From assembly GCA_020632595.1 (NCBI GenBank), contig JACKFF010000012.1:1-64000 (forward strand): a DNA stretch of 64,000 bases, given 5' to 3'. Position 1 is the stretch's first letter. Every line of letters starts with the position of its first letter. The position numbers were made by a program, and so were the translations under genes. The stretch is from Nitrospiraceae bacterium (lineage in GTDB: Bacteria > Nitrospirota > Nitrospiria > Nitrospirales > UBA8639). Below the pieces are notes generated by a model that did no database searches, had not been told where the DNA came from, and saw nothing but the letters and a program-made list of their open reading frames with translations. Below are positions 51,478 to 59,953 of this stretch, in pieces.

Positions 51478-52183
51478 CAGAAGAAATGGTGAGGCAAATA
51501 TTCCTCATTGGACACAATAAGCATGTGGGTTTTCTGGCCGTACACATCATGGCCCCAAAATCCATTAACGCCTGATTAAAATCATACCCTTTGCCTCTGG
51601 GAATGAGTGCTTCAGAGAGAACCCATAACTCGGTCTTCTGCTTCTTGGCCTCCCCTTTCCCAATAAATATCCGATGCAATACCCGCATCACATTAGTGTC
51701 TAAAATCGGGGCATCTTCATTGAACGCAAATGATCTGATGGCTCCTGCTGTATAACGACCAATGCCCTTCAGAGAAAGGAGCTCTTCCGCCTTACTGGGA
51801 ATAGCTCCGCCATAACGCTCAATCGTCTCACAGGCAATGCCATGGAGACGGTATGGTCGAATATTGTACCCTAGGGGATACCACGTTCTGCGAATATCAT
51901 CAGGGTGAGCTACCGCAAGATCCTGCAGTGTGGGATATTTCCCCAGAAACTCATGAAATTTAGGTATGACCCGATCCACCTGCGTCTGTTGCAACATGAC
52001 CTCAGAAACCAGAATCTTATACGGATCACTGGTTCTCCTCCATGGAAGATCACGCCCGAATTCCGCGTACCATGTCAGGAGGCGTTTCTGGAACTGAATT
52101 TTTTTAGATTTTGGAACGACCTGACTAGTCTTAGCCTGAGGCTGAGACTTTTTTTCATTCTGATGTTTTTTTATCTTCGCCAT
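51467..52183 (-). CDS. mutY: A/G-specific adenine glycosylase without C-terminal domain
   Basis: From ATG 52183 the product has 238 residues; typical MutY has about 350. A basic N-terminal 30 residues precede the catalytic core: LLTWYAEFGRDLPWRRTSDP, VSEVMLQQTQVDRVIPKFHE with the catalytic Glu, LLSLKGIGRYTAGAIRSFAF as helix-hairpin-helix, and APILDTNVMRVLHRIF with the catalytic Asp. The [4Fe-4S] motif CTARKPTCLLCPMRNIC (C-x6-C-x2-C-x5-C) is complete. The protein ends right after it, so the 8-oxoG-recognising C-terminal domain is missing. The overlapping next gene codes for a NUDIX protein that may replace it. It removes A paired with 8-oxoG in base excision repair. Confidence 0.9.
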   Translation of the reverse strand: MAKIKKHQNEKKSQPQAKTSQVVPKSKKIQFQKRLLTWYAEFGRDLPWRRTSDPYKILVSEVMLQQTQVDRVIPKFHEFLGKYPTLQDLAVAHPDDIRRTWYPLGYNIRPYRLHGIACETIERYGGAIPSKAEELLSLKGIGRYTAGAIRSFAFNEDAPILDTNVMRVLHRIFIGKGEAKKQKTELWVLSEALIPRGKGYDFNQALMDFGAMMCTARKPTCLLCPMRNICLTISSDEK

Positions 52184-52219
52184 CAAACAAAATTTTTCCA
52201 GGCCTGATCCTCGGCACAA

Positions 52220-52739
52220 CAGACCAGGGTGTCACCACACTTGCAACACTCATTCATTTATACGCGAGAACTAAAAATTAAACCAAAACATCACTTTAGC
52301 CCAACAAACAATGAAATATCATCCACTACATGAATTTCCATGAAACCCTCAGATCAATTTTCCTGGACAGGGGTCTCTTAGATCGGGTAATGTCCCGCAC
52401 ATTAAGCAGGACCGTCTCGTTCCTTTTCATGTGCCCCCCATCCACATGTTCCCTCTATTTAAAAAACTGAGGGAATAGACGAGGTCCTATGGTTTCCCAA
52501 AATCTCTCCTAGCGGTCAATCTTCAGGAATCCCGGGTCTTTGTCCAACTATGCGGACGAATTCCGGACCAGTAACTGCCCTTCCCCTACCCCCTTTCAGG
52601 GGAACATTAAGATATTCTTCCATTCGCGTTTTTCCCCATTTTCATTCCGAGCATTCCAGTCTCTACCGTCTTTCCCGGTTAGGGATACGTTCAAGGTTCA
52701 ACATTATATTTCTCTTAAACAACAAACAGGAGGTTCCTT
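52220..52739. other. Gene-free stretch
   Basis: About 520 bp between the mutY gene and the methyltransferase gene, which diverge from here. Some short frames overlap the end of it but carry no motif. Near the right end a good ribosome site (GGAGGTTCC) belongs to the methyltransferase. No promoter with two good boxes was found. Confidence 0.35.
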
Positions 52740-53693
52740 ATGTTCCCGCACACCATCTCACTTTCCCAATTGTATCCAAGTGGAGCCACAGAGACTCAAA
52801 AACTTGCCCAAAGCACAGCTGAACTCATTTCCGGATTCTCAAAAAAAGGAGGACCAAACCTAACAGACTATCCCTTGCTAAATACACTCCTTCAACAGTT
52901 TTCCCGAGAAAATATACACAAGATCTTTTCCGCCGATCAATTGGCGTTAATTCGAGCGGCTTTTGGAGAAGCCCTTTCCCCCGCAACCATTCAGGGCTGG
53001 GCGTACCATAAACCGCTAGGATATGCAGGTGATTATCAAATTATTGAAAAAATATACAATTACTCTACATCTTTGAACCCGCATTTATCCAAGTGGGACG
53101 AGTTTTTTCATACCCAAAAGGCACCTAAGGCAGTCAGAAACCGATTATCATTTTTCCTTGACCAATTATGGAAAACAAAAATGGAAACCCCGTCAACCAG
53201 CCATATCCTCAACTTGGCCTCCGGCCCTGGGCGCGATATGTATGAAGCTCTCAAGGTTCTTGGGACATCCAAACTCGAGATTGATTGCGTTGATCAGGAC
53301 GCACATGCCATCAATTATGCCAAGGATCTTTGCCGTGACTTTCTTTCTCATATTCAGTTTACGCACAAAAATGTGTTTCGGTTTTTACCAAACAAAACCT
53401 ACCACCTAATCTGGTCGGCCGGATTATTTGATTATTTCAATGACAATATCTTTAAGCGAACCTTAAAAAGGTTCGTTTCTCTTCTCAAACCAAATGGAAA
53501 AATGGTGATTGGAAATTTCACCACTGGGAATCCCAGTCGCGGCTATATGGAACTTTTTAAATGGGACTTATTCCATCGAAGCAAAAACCACCTTCGGATG
53601 CTTGCGCGGGAATGCGGATTTACAGAGAATCAAATCCGCATTGAACAAGAACCTGAAGGGGTCAACCTATTTTTGGTAATCACAAAAAATTAA
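52740..53693 (+). CDS. SAM methyltransferase of the PhcB-like type
   Basis: A 317-residue protein with GGAGG before ATG 52740. The N-terminal part (1-115) contains WAYHKPLGYAGDYQIIEKIY, which matches the KPLGYAGDYEM signature of proteins annotated as 3-hydroxypalmitate methyl ester (extracellular factor) synthases, such as Ralstonia PhcB. The class I SAM-binding fold follows: ILNLASGPGRDMYEALKV as motif I, LEIDCVDQDAHAINYAKDLC, then YHLIWSAGLFDYFNDNIFKR, and LLKPNGKMVIGNF. The enzyme may make a fatty-acid methyl-ester signal. The gene converges with a pair of sensor kinase genes, but the PhcS/PhcR order is not conserved. Confidence 0.75.
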   Translation: MFPHTISLSQLYPSGATETQKLAQSTAELISGFSKKGGPNLTDYPLLNTLLQQFSRENIHKIFSADQLALIRAAFGEALSPATIQGWAYHKPLGYAGDYQIIEKIYNYSTSLNPHLSKWDEFFHTQKAPKAVRNRLSFFLDQLWKTKMETPSTSHILNLASGPGRDMYEALKVLGTSKLEIDCVDQDAHAINYAKDLCRDFLSHIQFTHKNVFRFLPNKTYHLIWSAGLFDYFNDNIFKRTLKRFVSLLKPNGKMVIGNFTTGNPSRGYMELFKWDLFHRSKNHLRMLARECGFTENQIRIEQEPEGVNLFLVITKN

Positions 53694-53763
53694 CCAGTAA
53701 TGAAAGACCATCCCTCCCCTTCACTCATCCGGGGAGCCTGGCATTTCAATGGACAGCGCTCAT

Positions 53764-53805
53764 AAAAAGGGGGGAATCCATCATCAATAAGGATTCCCCC
53801 TTTTT
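53764..53805. terminator. Bidirectional rho-independent terminator
   Basis: AAAAAGGGGGGAATCC (53764-53779) pairs with GGATTCCCCCTTTTT (53791-53805); only one G is unpaired, and the loop has 11 bases. The A-tract and T-tract at the two ends let it end transcription from both the methyltransferase gene and the kinase genes, which converge here. Confidence 0.9.
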
Positions 53806-53857
53806 CACAGACAATTATGCAAATGCCAAGACACCACACCTTGGCCAAGACTTATGA

Positions 53858-56152
53858 TCACGTCTTCTCTAAAACGGAATGAAGTACGACACTGAGATCC
53901 ACAAGGTTAAAAGGCTTTGCGACCCTACCCTTGAAACCATATTCCTGATAATTGGCAAGGACAGGGTCATTTGAATAACCACTCACCACAATAGCTTTGA
54001 CTTGGGGATCTATCGTTAGCAGCCGACTGATAACTTCTTTCCCCCCTAGCCCACCAGGTATGGTTAGATCAAGGATGACGGCTGAAAATGGAGAACCAAT
54101 GTCTCTGGCATCACAAAAATTTTTCAAGGCTTCATCCCCGTCTTTGGCTGTTTGGTAGCTGTATCCACAGGTTTCCACCATCTCACCAAGAACGTTTCGA
54201 ATTTGGATTTCATCATCCATGATTAAAATTTTGCCTTGCCCGACTTTCACGCTCCGCTCCGGCAATTCTTGAGACATTTCTTGAATGGGAATAGCGGGTA
54301 GAAATAAAGAAAAAGTACTACCTTCACCGAGTGCGGACTTCACAGCCAACACTCCTCCATGATTCCTCACAATGGAGTAGGACGTTGCAAGCCCTAACCC
54401 CGACCCTGTGGACTTGGTCGTAAAATATGGATCAAATATTTTTTCCAGATTGTCCTTTGAAATCCCAATCCCATTGTCAATGAAACGGATTTCAACCCAA
54501 TCCTGAACATGCCCAGACATTGCTCCTAAACCCGATCGTTCAACCCCATCCCCTGTAACATTGCGAGCTTGAATGATACATTCTCCTCCCTCTTCCATCG
54601 CCTGCCTGGCATTGATCACAAGATTATGAATCACCTGGCAAATTTGGCCTGCATCGATAGTGACCGGCCACAAATCATCGGAAATGTTAAAAATGGGACG
54701 GACATTTGAGCCTGCCAGCACCAGCCGGACATTTTCATACAAGATCTCTTTCAAGGAAACGGTCTTTTTTACCGGAGCCCCGCCTTTAGAAAAAGTCAGG
54801 AGTTGCCTCGCAATATCTTGTGCCCTCAAAGACGCGTGTTCGGCTTCAGAAATTCTATTAAATAGCGGATCGGCTGAGTCTAATGTATATTTCGCCAAAG
54901 ACAGTTGGCCTAAAATAGCTGTGAGCAGATTATTGAAGTCATGGGCAAGACCTCCAGCCAAGAGCCCAAGTGATTCGAGCTTTGCCCCCCTCAACCGCTC
55001 TTCCTCCCATTTCTTTCTTTCCGTCACATCCTGAGCAATCCCAATGATACGGTGAATCCTGCCCGATGAATCCTTCACCGGAAAGGTTCGGTTATGGATC
55101 CAGCGTAGCTCATGGTGATGGGTGACAATTCGATATTCAATATCAAGGCCTTTCGCATCAATTCTCTTGAAGAACAAATTTTCCACCTTGGCCTGATCTT
55201 CCTGAAAAACGATGCTCAACCAGTCAAAGGGATTATTCAGGAGTTTTTGGGGATCCCCGCCCCAAAGTCGTTTGTAAGCAGGACTCACGTAGACTATTTG
55301 CTGTAGGTCCACATCCCAGATCCAAAAGACACTATCCACTGTTTCGGCCAGTTGACGAAATTTTTCATCACTGTCTCTGAAAGCCAACTGAGCCATTCGA
55401 ACGTCTGTCACATCACGACAGATCAACAAGACGGTTAAAATTTGTCCTCCGACAGTTGGCTCCGGGCAAAATCGTATTTCAAAATTTTTCAGTCCTTTTC
55501 CTGTGGGATGGGAAATCTCGAGGGATTCTGATATACCCGTTGTCCAAACCGATTGAATTTTCTCTTCAAACACACTGGCGACTTTTTGAGACACCCCTAA
55601 CTCATTGAGTTGCTTCCCCAAATACTTTTCTGGAGGAATTTGGTCAACGTTATCCCACCACCGATTTAAATACATAACACGGTTCTTGCGATCAAATCGT
55701 CCAATAATATCGGGAAGATTGCCGGTCAAGGATTGAAGCTCTCGGTCCCAGCGCTGCAATTCCGTTTTGATATGCTGGTGCTCAGGAATCTCGATTAACG
55801 CCCCATGGCAGATCATTTCATTTTCGATGCTCCCCTGAGACATCACACTATTTTCTTGAACCCAAACCACTCGAGTTCCTTTACCGAGCATCCGATATTC
55901 TAACCGAATGGTTGCAGGCAAATGGGTGTGTTTCTCCCAAGCCCTCAAAAACATATTCCGGTCTTCAGGATGAATCCGACAAAAAAAGGCTTTGGAATCT
56001 TTGGTAAGTTGCTCAGGAGTTAAGGCTAGCAATGAATAAACGTACGGACTCACGAACTTGAAATTCCGATCAATTCCCTGTTGAGTGCATTGATAGACAA
56101 CCAGTGGTACATGGTCAAAAACGGAACGCTCATTTTGAGAGAAACTATTCAT
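53858..56152 (-). CDS. Hybrid histidine kinase (PAS-PAS-PAS-HisKA-HATPase-REC)
   Basis: From ATG 56152 the product has 764 residues and no TM segment, so it is cytosolic. Three PAS domains cover about 15-385; the second has DIIGRFDRKNRVMYLNRWWD and the third VDSVFWIWDVDLQQIVYVSP. The kinase core starts LGLLAGGLAHDFNNLLTAIL, with the phosphoacceptor His, and DNGIGISKDNLEKIFDPYFT carries the ATP lid. The C-terminal receiver has ILIMDDEIQIRNVL, acceptor Asp in FSAVILDLTIPGGLGG, and Lys in GRVAKPFN. It follows a membrane sensor-kinase-like gene in the same direction with 81 bp between, so they may work together. A start at 56170 (TTG) is possible. Confidence 0.92.
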   Translation of the reverse strand: MNSFSQNERSVFDHVPLVVYQCTQQGIDRNFKFVSPYVYSLLALTPEQLTKDSKAFFCRIHPEDRNMFLRAWEKHTHLPATIRLEYRMLGKGTRVVWVQENSVMSQGSIENEMICHGALIEIPEHQHIKTELQRWDRELQSLTGNLPDIIGRFDRKNRVMYLNRWWDNVDQIPPEKYLGKQLNELGVSQKVASVFEEKIQSVWTTGISESLEISHPTGKGLKNFEIRFCPEPTVGGQILTVLLICRDVTDVRMAQLAFRDSDEKFRQLAETVDSVFWIWDVDLQQIVYVSPAYKRLWGGDPQKLLNNPFDWLSIVFQEDQAKVENLFFKRIDAKGLDIEYRIVTHHHELRWIHNRTFPVKDSSGRIHRIIGIAQDVTERKKWEEERLRGAKLESLGLLAGGLAHDFNNLLTAILGQLSLAKYTLDSADPLFNRISEAEHASLRAQDIARQLLTFSKGGAPVKKTVSLKEILYENVRLVLAGSNVRPIFNISDDLWPVTIDAGQICQVIHNLVINARQAMEEGGECIIQARNVTGDGVERSGLGAMSGHVQDWVEIRFIDNGIGISKDNLEKIFDPYFTTKSTGSGLGLATSYSIVRNHGGVLAVKSALGEGSTFSLFLPAIPIQEMSQELPERSVKVGQGKILIMDDEIQIRNVLGEMVETCGYSYQTAKDGDEALKNFCDARDIGSPFSAVILDLTIPGGLGGKEVISRLLTIDPQVKAIVVSGYSNDPVLANYQEYGFKGRVAKPFNLVDLSVVLHSVLEKT

Positions 56153-56233
56153 AGAGGAAGAATGACGCAATACAACTACCGACCTGACTTAGAGGGAGTC
56201 AGCACCCAACCTCCGGGATTCTACCAATTTTTC

Positions 56234-58453
56234 CTACGAAAAAGGATGGCCAGCGTCTGGGGTTACCTTCACCTGCTTAAGAGGAATGGCGGGGTTATGA
56301 AAAGAAGTCAAGGAATACTCATTGCCATAGGGTAGACTGAGGGGCAGTTGGATTTGAAATCCAAGAATGCCACACTTATTGGTTAAAAGCTGGAGACGTC
56401 CAGAATGACGTTGAATAATTTGATGAGCAAGGATTAACCCTTGCGTGGCGGAAGGGTCAGGTTCATCAATCAGGCAATTATCAAAGTCCCACTCTTCTAC
56501 TGAAACCAGCTCAGAATCCATTGACGCTTTTTCAGCTTTCCACCACACCGAAACTTGAAGCCATTTTTGCCCAAAAACCTGTCGATCAGCTTCTGTTTCA
56601 ATTCGCAAAGTTCCAGACAAATGCGAGGGGTCCTTTAAGAGAAATAACAGGCCATTGAAAATAGCTTGCATGAGCCCTTGCCGATCTACGGAGACCATTG
56701 GAACATCTGAACTAAATACCTTCTCAATCATTGTCTTATGATAAGAAGGATTGCTTGCGACAAACAACAAACAGGAATCAATGATATCGTGGACATGGGC
56801 TTGTGCATTCAATGATCCCGACAGGGGCTTGACATATTCTCTGATCTCTTTAGTTAAGGCTTCGATCTTCGCAAGATCTTCTCCGACAATACGATGGAGC
56901 CTATCCATAAATTCCCCATCATGCCGTCTCAACTCAGCCACTTGAACAAAAGCTTTAATTGAAACTAATGGACTATGAAGCTCCTGAGCCAATCCATTGG
57001 CCATGGCTTCAAGGGATCGTAGGCGATCCACTTGGCAAAGCAAATTTTGAGAACGGTGAATTTCTTCCCGCAAAATAGCATTTTCTAAAGCTAGGGCCGA
57101 TTCCTGAATAATCGTATTCCAAAATGTTTTTCCACCCATCATCCGAATAGCTTCACTAGACGTCGGGCCAAGTGCCAAAACGCCTAATAATTGGTTATTC
57201 CCAAAGATCGGATAGAACAACTCTAATCCGGCATCTTCTAATATTTCGGCTATACGCCTCTCGCCTGCGTTTGAGTCTAATTCTTTCAAATCCCCAATGG
57301 AGACTTTTGCCTGCGTAAATAATAATAATTGCGGCAGATTATCGGAGATAGCCCATCCATTCTGGATCACAGGATGGCCAGAAGAAAACCCGAAGCTCGA
57401 AACTGCCCTATACCGATTTTCTTCAACTTGCAAAACAAAAATTGCAGCCTTCGATGCCCCAGCACTTCTCCCGACCGTTTCTAGAATGGCCTGACCTAAA
57501 TCCTGGATATTATGCATGTTCGCAACTTTTGATGAAAATTTGGAGAGAGCCTGAGTCCTCAATTCCCGGCCTTTGAGTATGGTTCTCGCAATCGCACCCT
57601 TCGTTCCCACTTTCATCTGATAAACTCCCACAACCGTCATGAGATGGAGCACAAGTTGCACGACGGAAAACCTGACATTTATGGCACCCAGGAGGGATTT
57701 CTGTGCCAGTAGCAACATCGGATACACAGGCTGTGAAACAAATAATAAAATAGCAAAATAGGACAATCCTTTTTCAACATAGACCGAAAATTCCAACCAG
57801 TGGAATCGCAACAAGGTATAGGCTACGATTGAAATATAGACCGCAAAGCCAATAGTCCCGTAGGGTAATATTTCAATCCCATACCAGAGGGGATAATTAC
57901 TCGCCCCACCTATGTATCCAATTCCAGAGCCTATGAGGAGATACAAAAATTGCCTTCGACGCAATCCCCTTTCCTTTGCATAGGCTTGAATAAGTAAAAG
58001 ATGAGCAAAAACTACAAGACCGACCCACCAAATCAGGCAAAAATGAAAAACCAGGCCAGGCACACCCCAAAACGGAAAGACAGAAATTTGGCGCACACCT
58101 TGAATAAAGAAAGGAGTAAAATCGGCAAGAAGGAAAATTCCACCTACAAAATAATTCCATTTAATCGTAGCGCTATAAACATTCTCCTTCCCCAGTAAAT
58201 ACAAAACATGATGCAGAAATGTAATGGGAATAAAGATAGCCCCTGCCATTAATATGCGAAGATTGAGAAGCGCAAAAAACTCAGAATCCGCGACTTGCCA
58301 GGCAAAATACCCAAAACTCCATAAAGCGGTGGCAATGCCAAATAAACCAAACGTCCAATGCCTGGGATCCTTTGGAGCGCGGAAGTAGACAAAGGACGCC
58401 AGCCCGCAAGCGGCTAATCCATTCAACAATCCACTGATGGCAAAAAATTCCAC
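56234..58453 (-). CDS. Seven-TM histidine-kinase-like protein with degenerate ATPase
   Basis: A 739-residue protein. The N-terminal 250 residues contain about eight TM helices in the pattern of the his_kinase_N_7TM sensor. A GAF domain (about 300-470) follows, then a dimerisation region ANGLAQELHSPLVSIKAFVQ with a candidate phosphoacceptor His. The ATPase part is weak. MQAIFNGLLFLLKDPSHLSG stands for the N box, but the usual DxGxG and GxGLG boxes are not seen; only ATQGLILAHQIIQRHSGRLQ remains of the last. It may not bind ATP and may act as an adaptor for the downstream hybrid kinase. GAF and 7TM parts look intact, so it is not simply a pseudogene. Confidence 0.75.
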   Translation of the reverse strand: MEFFAISGLLNGLAACGLASFVYFRAPKDPRHWTFGLFGIATALWSFGYFAWQVADSEFFALLNLRILMAGAIFIPITFLHHVLYLLGKENVYSATIKWNYFVGGIFLLADFTPFFIQGVRQISVFPFWGVPGLVFHFCLIWWVGLVVFAHLLLIQAYAKERGLRRRQFLYLLIGSGIGYIGGASNYPLWYGIEILPYGTIGFAVYISIVAYTLLRFHWLEFSVYVEKGLSYFAILLFVSQPVYPMLLLAQKSLLGAINVRFSVVQLVLHLMTVVGVYQMKVGTKGAIARTILKGRELRTQALSKFSSKVANMHNIQDLGQAILETVGRSAGASKAAIFVLQVEENRYRAVSSFGFSSGHPVIQNGWAISDNLPQLLLFTQAKVSIGDLKELDSNAGERRIAEILEDAGLELFYPIFGNNQLLGVLALGPTSSEAIRMMGGKTFWNTIIQESALALENAILREEIHRSQNLLCQVDRLRSLEAMANGLAQELHSPLVSIKAFVQVAELRRHDGEFMDRLHRIVGEDLAKIEALTKEIREYVKPLSGSLNAQAHVHDIIDSCLLFVASNPSYHKTMIEKVFSSDVPMVSVDRQGLMQAIFNGLLFLLKDPSHLSGTLRIETEADRQVFGQKWLQVSVWWKAEKASMDSELVSVEEWDFDNCLIDEPDPSATQGLILAHQIIQRHSGRLQLLTNKCGILGFQIQLPLSLPYGNEYSLTSFHNPAIPLKQVKVTPDAGHPFS

Positions 58454-58787
58454 GGGCTTCGTGTTAGTGACGAAGGAGTACTAACTTAAGGATCCACACC
58501 TGGAAAGAGTTCATCATGTCAAAAAAGGCCGCACCAGCCTTGAGGGGTCTACTTTGATTGTAAACCGTAACCTGAATGGCCAAAATGGTCAAGTATTCCC
58601 CTTTTGATCTTCTGTGGGCTTCTGAGTGTCGTGAAGGATTGACTTGATCTTGGTGAATTATCATTGGCCGACATTCGGCCTTTCAGGATTCAACCTCTTA
58701 ATTACCCTTGGCTTACATAAAGGCACGGGACATCAGTTCTTCAATTGGCACTAGGCAGGGCTGTAAAAATTGAATGCAGGCTTGGTT
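58454..58787. other. Gene-free stretch
   Basis: About 330 bp between the sensor gene and the HAD hydrolase gene, both on the minus strand. It holds the likely promoter of the sensor operon, but no clear boxes, repeat or terminator with a T-run was recognised. Confidence 0.3.
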
Positions 58788-59513
58788 TTAGGGATGCAAG
58801 AGGTCGTATGAAGACAGTTGAGTCAAATTTGAGAGGGTCTGTGGATGAGGAAGGCTATTATTTGTTGAACGATCGATCAAGACGGCATGAAGACCGGCCT
58901 TTCGAGCCCCTTCGAAATCCTCAATAGGATGATCTCCCACATGAAGTGCTTCTTGAGGGATCACCATATGCTCATCGAGTGCATGAGTAAAAATATTTTT
59001 GGCTGGCTTGGCGGACCCGACCAAACTGGAAATGGTCACAGAATCAAAAAACGTATTGAGACCAAGCCCACGCGAAACTTGAAAAAACCGACTATCAAAA
59101 TTGGAAATAATTCCGAGTTCAAAGCCTTTCCCCTTCAATTCAGCTAAGATCTGGAATGTTTCAGGAAACAGCTCCCAATGGGTAGAATTCCCAAACGCCT
59201 CAAATACCTCCTCAAAAAAATCGTCAAATCCTTCGAACATCCCTACCCGATAAAACACAGCATGGACGACATCAAACCACCACAACCGCTCGCACTGTTT
59301 AAGTTTTTCAGGCCGTTCCACAGAGAAAATCGGAGGAGGCATGTCTTTTATGGTTTGCCTGAAAGCTGCATTCAATGCATGTTGCGTGTGCTCGGTGTCC
59401 GGAACCCCGTATTTTTTTGCATACGTTAAATAGACCTCCCCTACCGATCCCTTCACATCAAATAAGGTCCCAACAGCATCAAAAAAAATAACTTTTATGG
59501 GGGAGGAACTCAT
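58788..59513 (-). CDS. HAD-superfamily hydrolase (REG-2-like)
   Basis: A 241-residue protein. Motif I reads VIFFDAVGTLF: the nucleophile Asp is present, but the second Asp of DxDxT is replaced by Val, as in the REG-2/HDHD3-like group. Motif II is GIISNFDSRF. Motif III contains Lys in VGSAKPAKNIFTHALDE, and motif IV is EALHVGDHPIEDFEGARKAG with acidic metal ligands. The helical cap lies between residues 18 and 100. The loss of the acid/base Asp suggests a phosphatase of low activity or another role. No neighbour gives the substrate. Reading starts at ATG 59513. Confidence 0.85.
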   Translation of the reverse strand: MSSSPIKVIFFDAVGTLFDVKGSVGEVYLTYAKKYGVPDTEHTQHALNAAFRQTIKDMPPPIFSVERPEKLKQCERLWWFDVVHAVFYRVGMFEGFDDFFEEVFEAFGNSTHWELFPETFQILAELKGKGFELGIISNFDSRFFQVSRGLGLNTFFDSVTISSLVGSAKPAKNIFTHALDEHMVIPQEALHVGDHPIEDFEGARKAGLHAVLIDRSTNNSLPHPQTLSNLTQLSSYDLLHP

Positions 59514-59680
59514 ACATTAAATATAAGGTGGAAAGAGGATCAATGGCGTAGGACGGCTGATCTGCTCTCCGCCAAAAATGGCCTTGTGGGTTCGATCAAA
59601 CGAAAATTATAAGGAAGGAAATTCAAGAAGAGAAATGAGGCTCTTGGGAATAAAGGCCCCAGCCTCAAACAATTAGTTTC

Positions 59681-59791
59681 TTATTTCTTTTTGCCCTTTT
59701 CGCGCCGGGCCACTTCTAACCCTTTTACCCGCTGTTGATTTTTTCGGTGTTTTCTTCGCAAATCACGATCTTTTTGTCGACCACGTGGCAT
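59681..59791 (-). CDS. Very small basic protein
   Basis: A 36-residue protein. CTCAGGAGAG stands before ATG 59791 with good spacing. The sequence starts MPRGRQKDRDLRRKHRKNQQ and ends ARREKGKKK; half of the residues are Arg or Lys, with no Cys. Short Arg/Lys proteins of this kind often bind rRNA or the ribosome, but I know no named family for it. The basic bias and the ribosome site argue against a chance frame. It sits just upstream of valS on the other strand. Confidence 0.6.
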   Translation of the reverse strand: MPRGRQKDRDLRRKHRKNQQRVKGLEVARREKGKKK

Positions 59792-59953
59792 GGGTGACTC
59801 TCCTGAGTGAATTGAAAATGTTAAAAACTTAACGGAGGCCATTTTTACCATAGGCATCATAGGAGGGACAAGAGGTCGTATTGCAGGCGTGTAGGGCCCG
59901 TGATAACATCGAAGACTTTTTTGCCAAATCCTAAATACCCTGTCTAACGAAGT

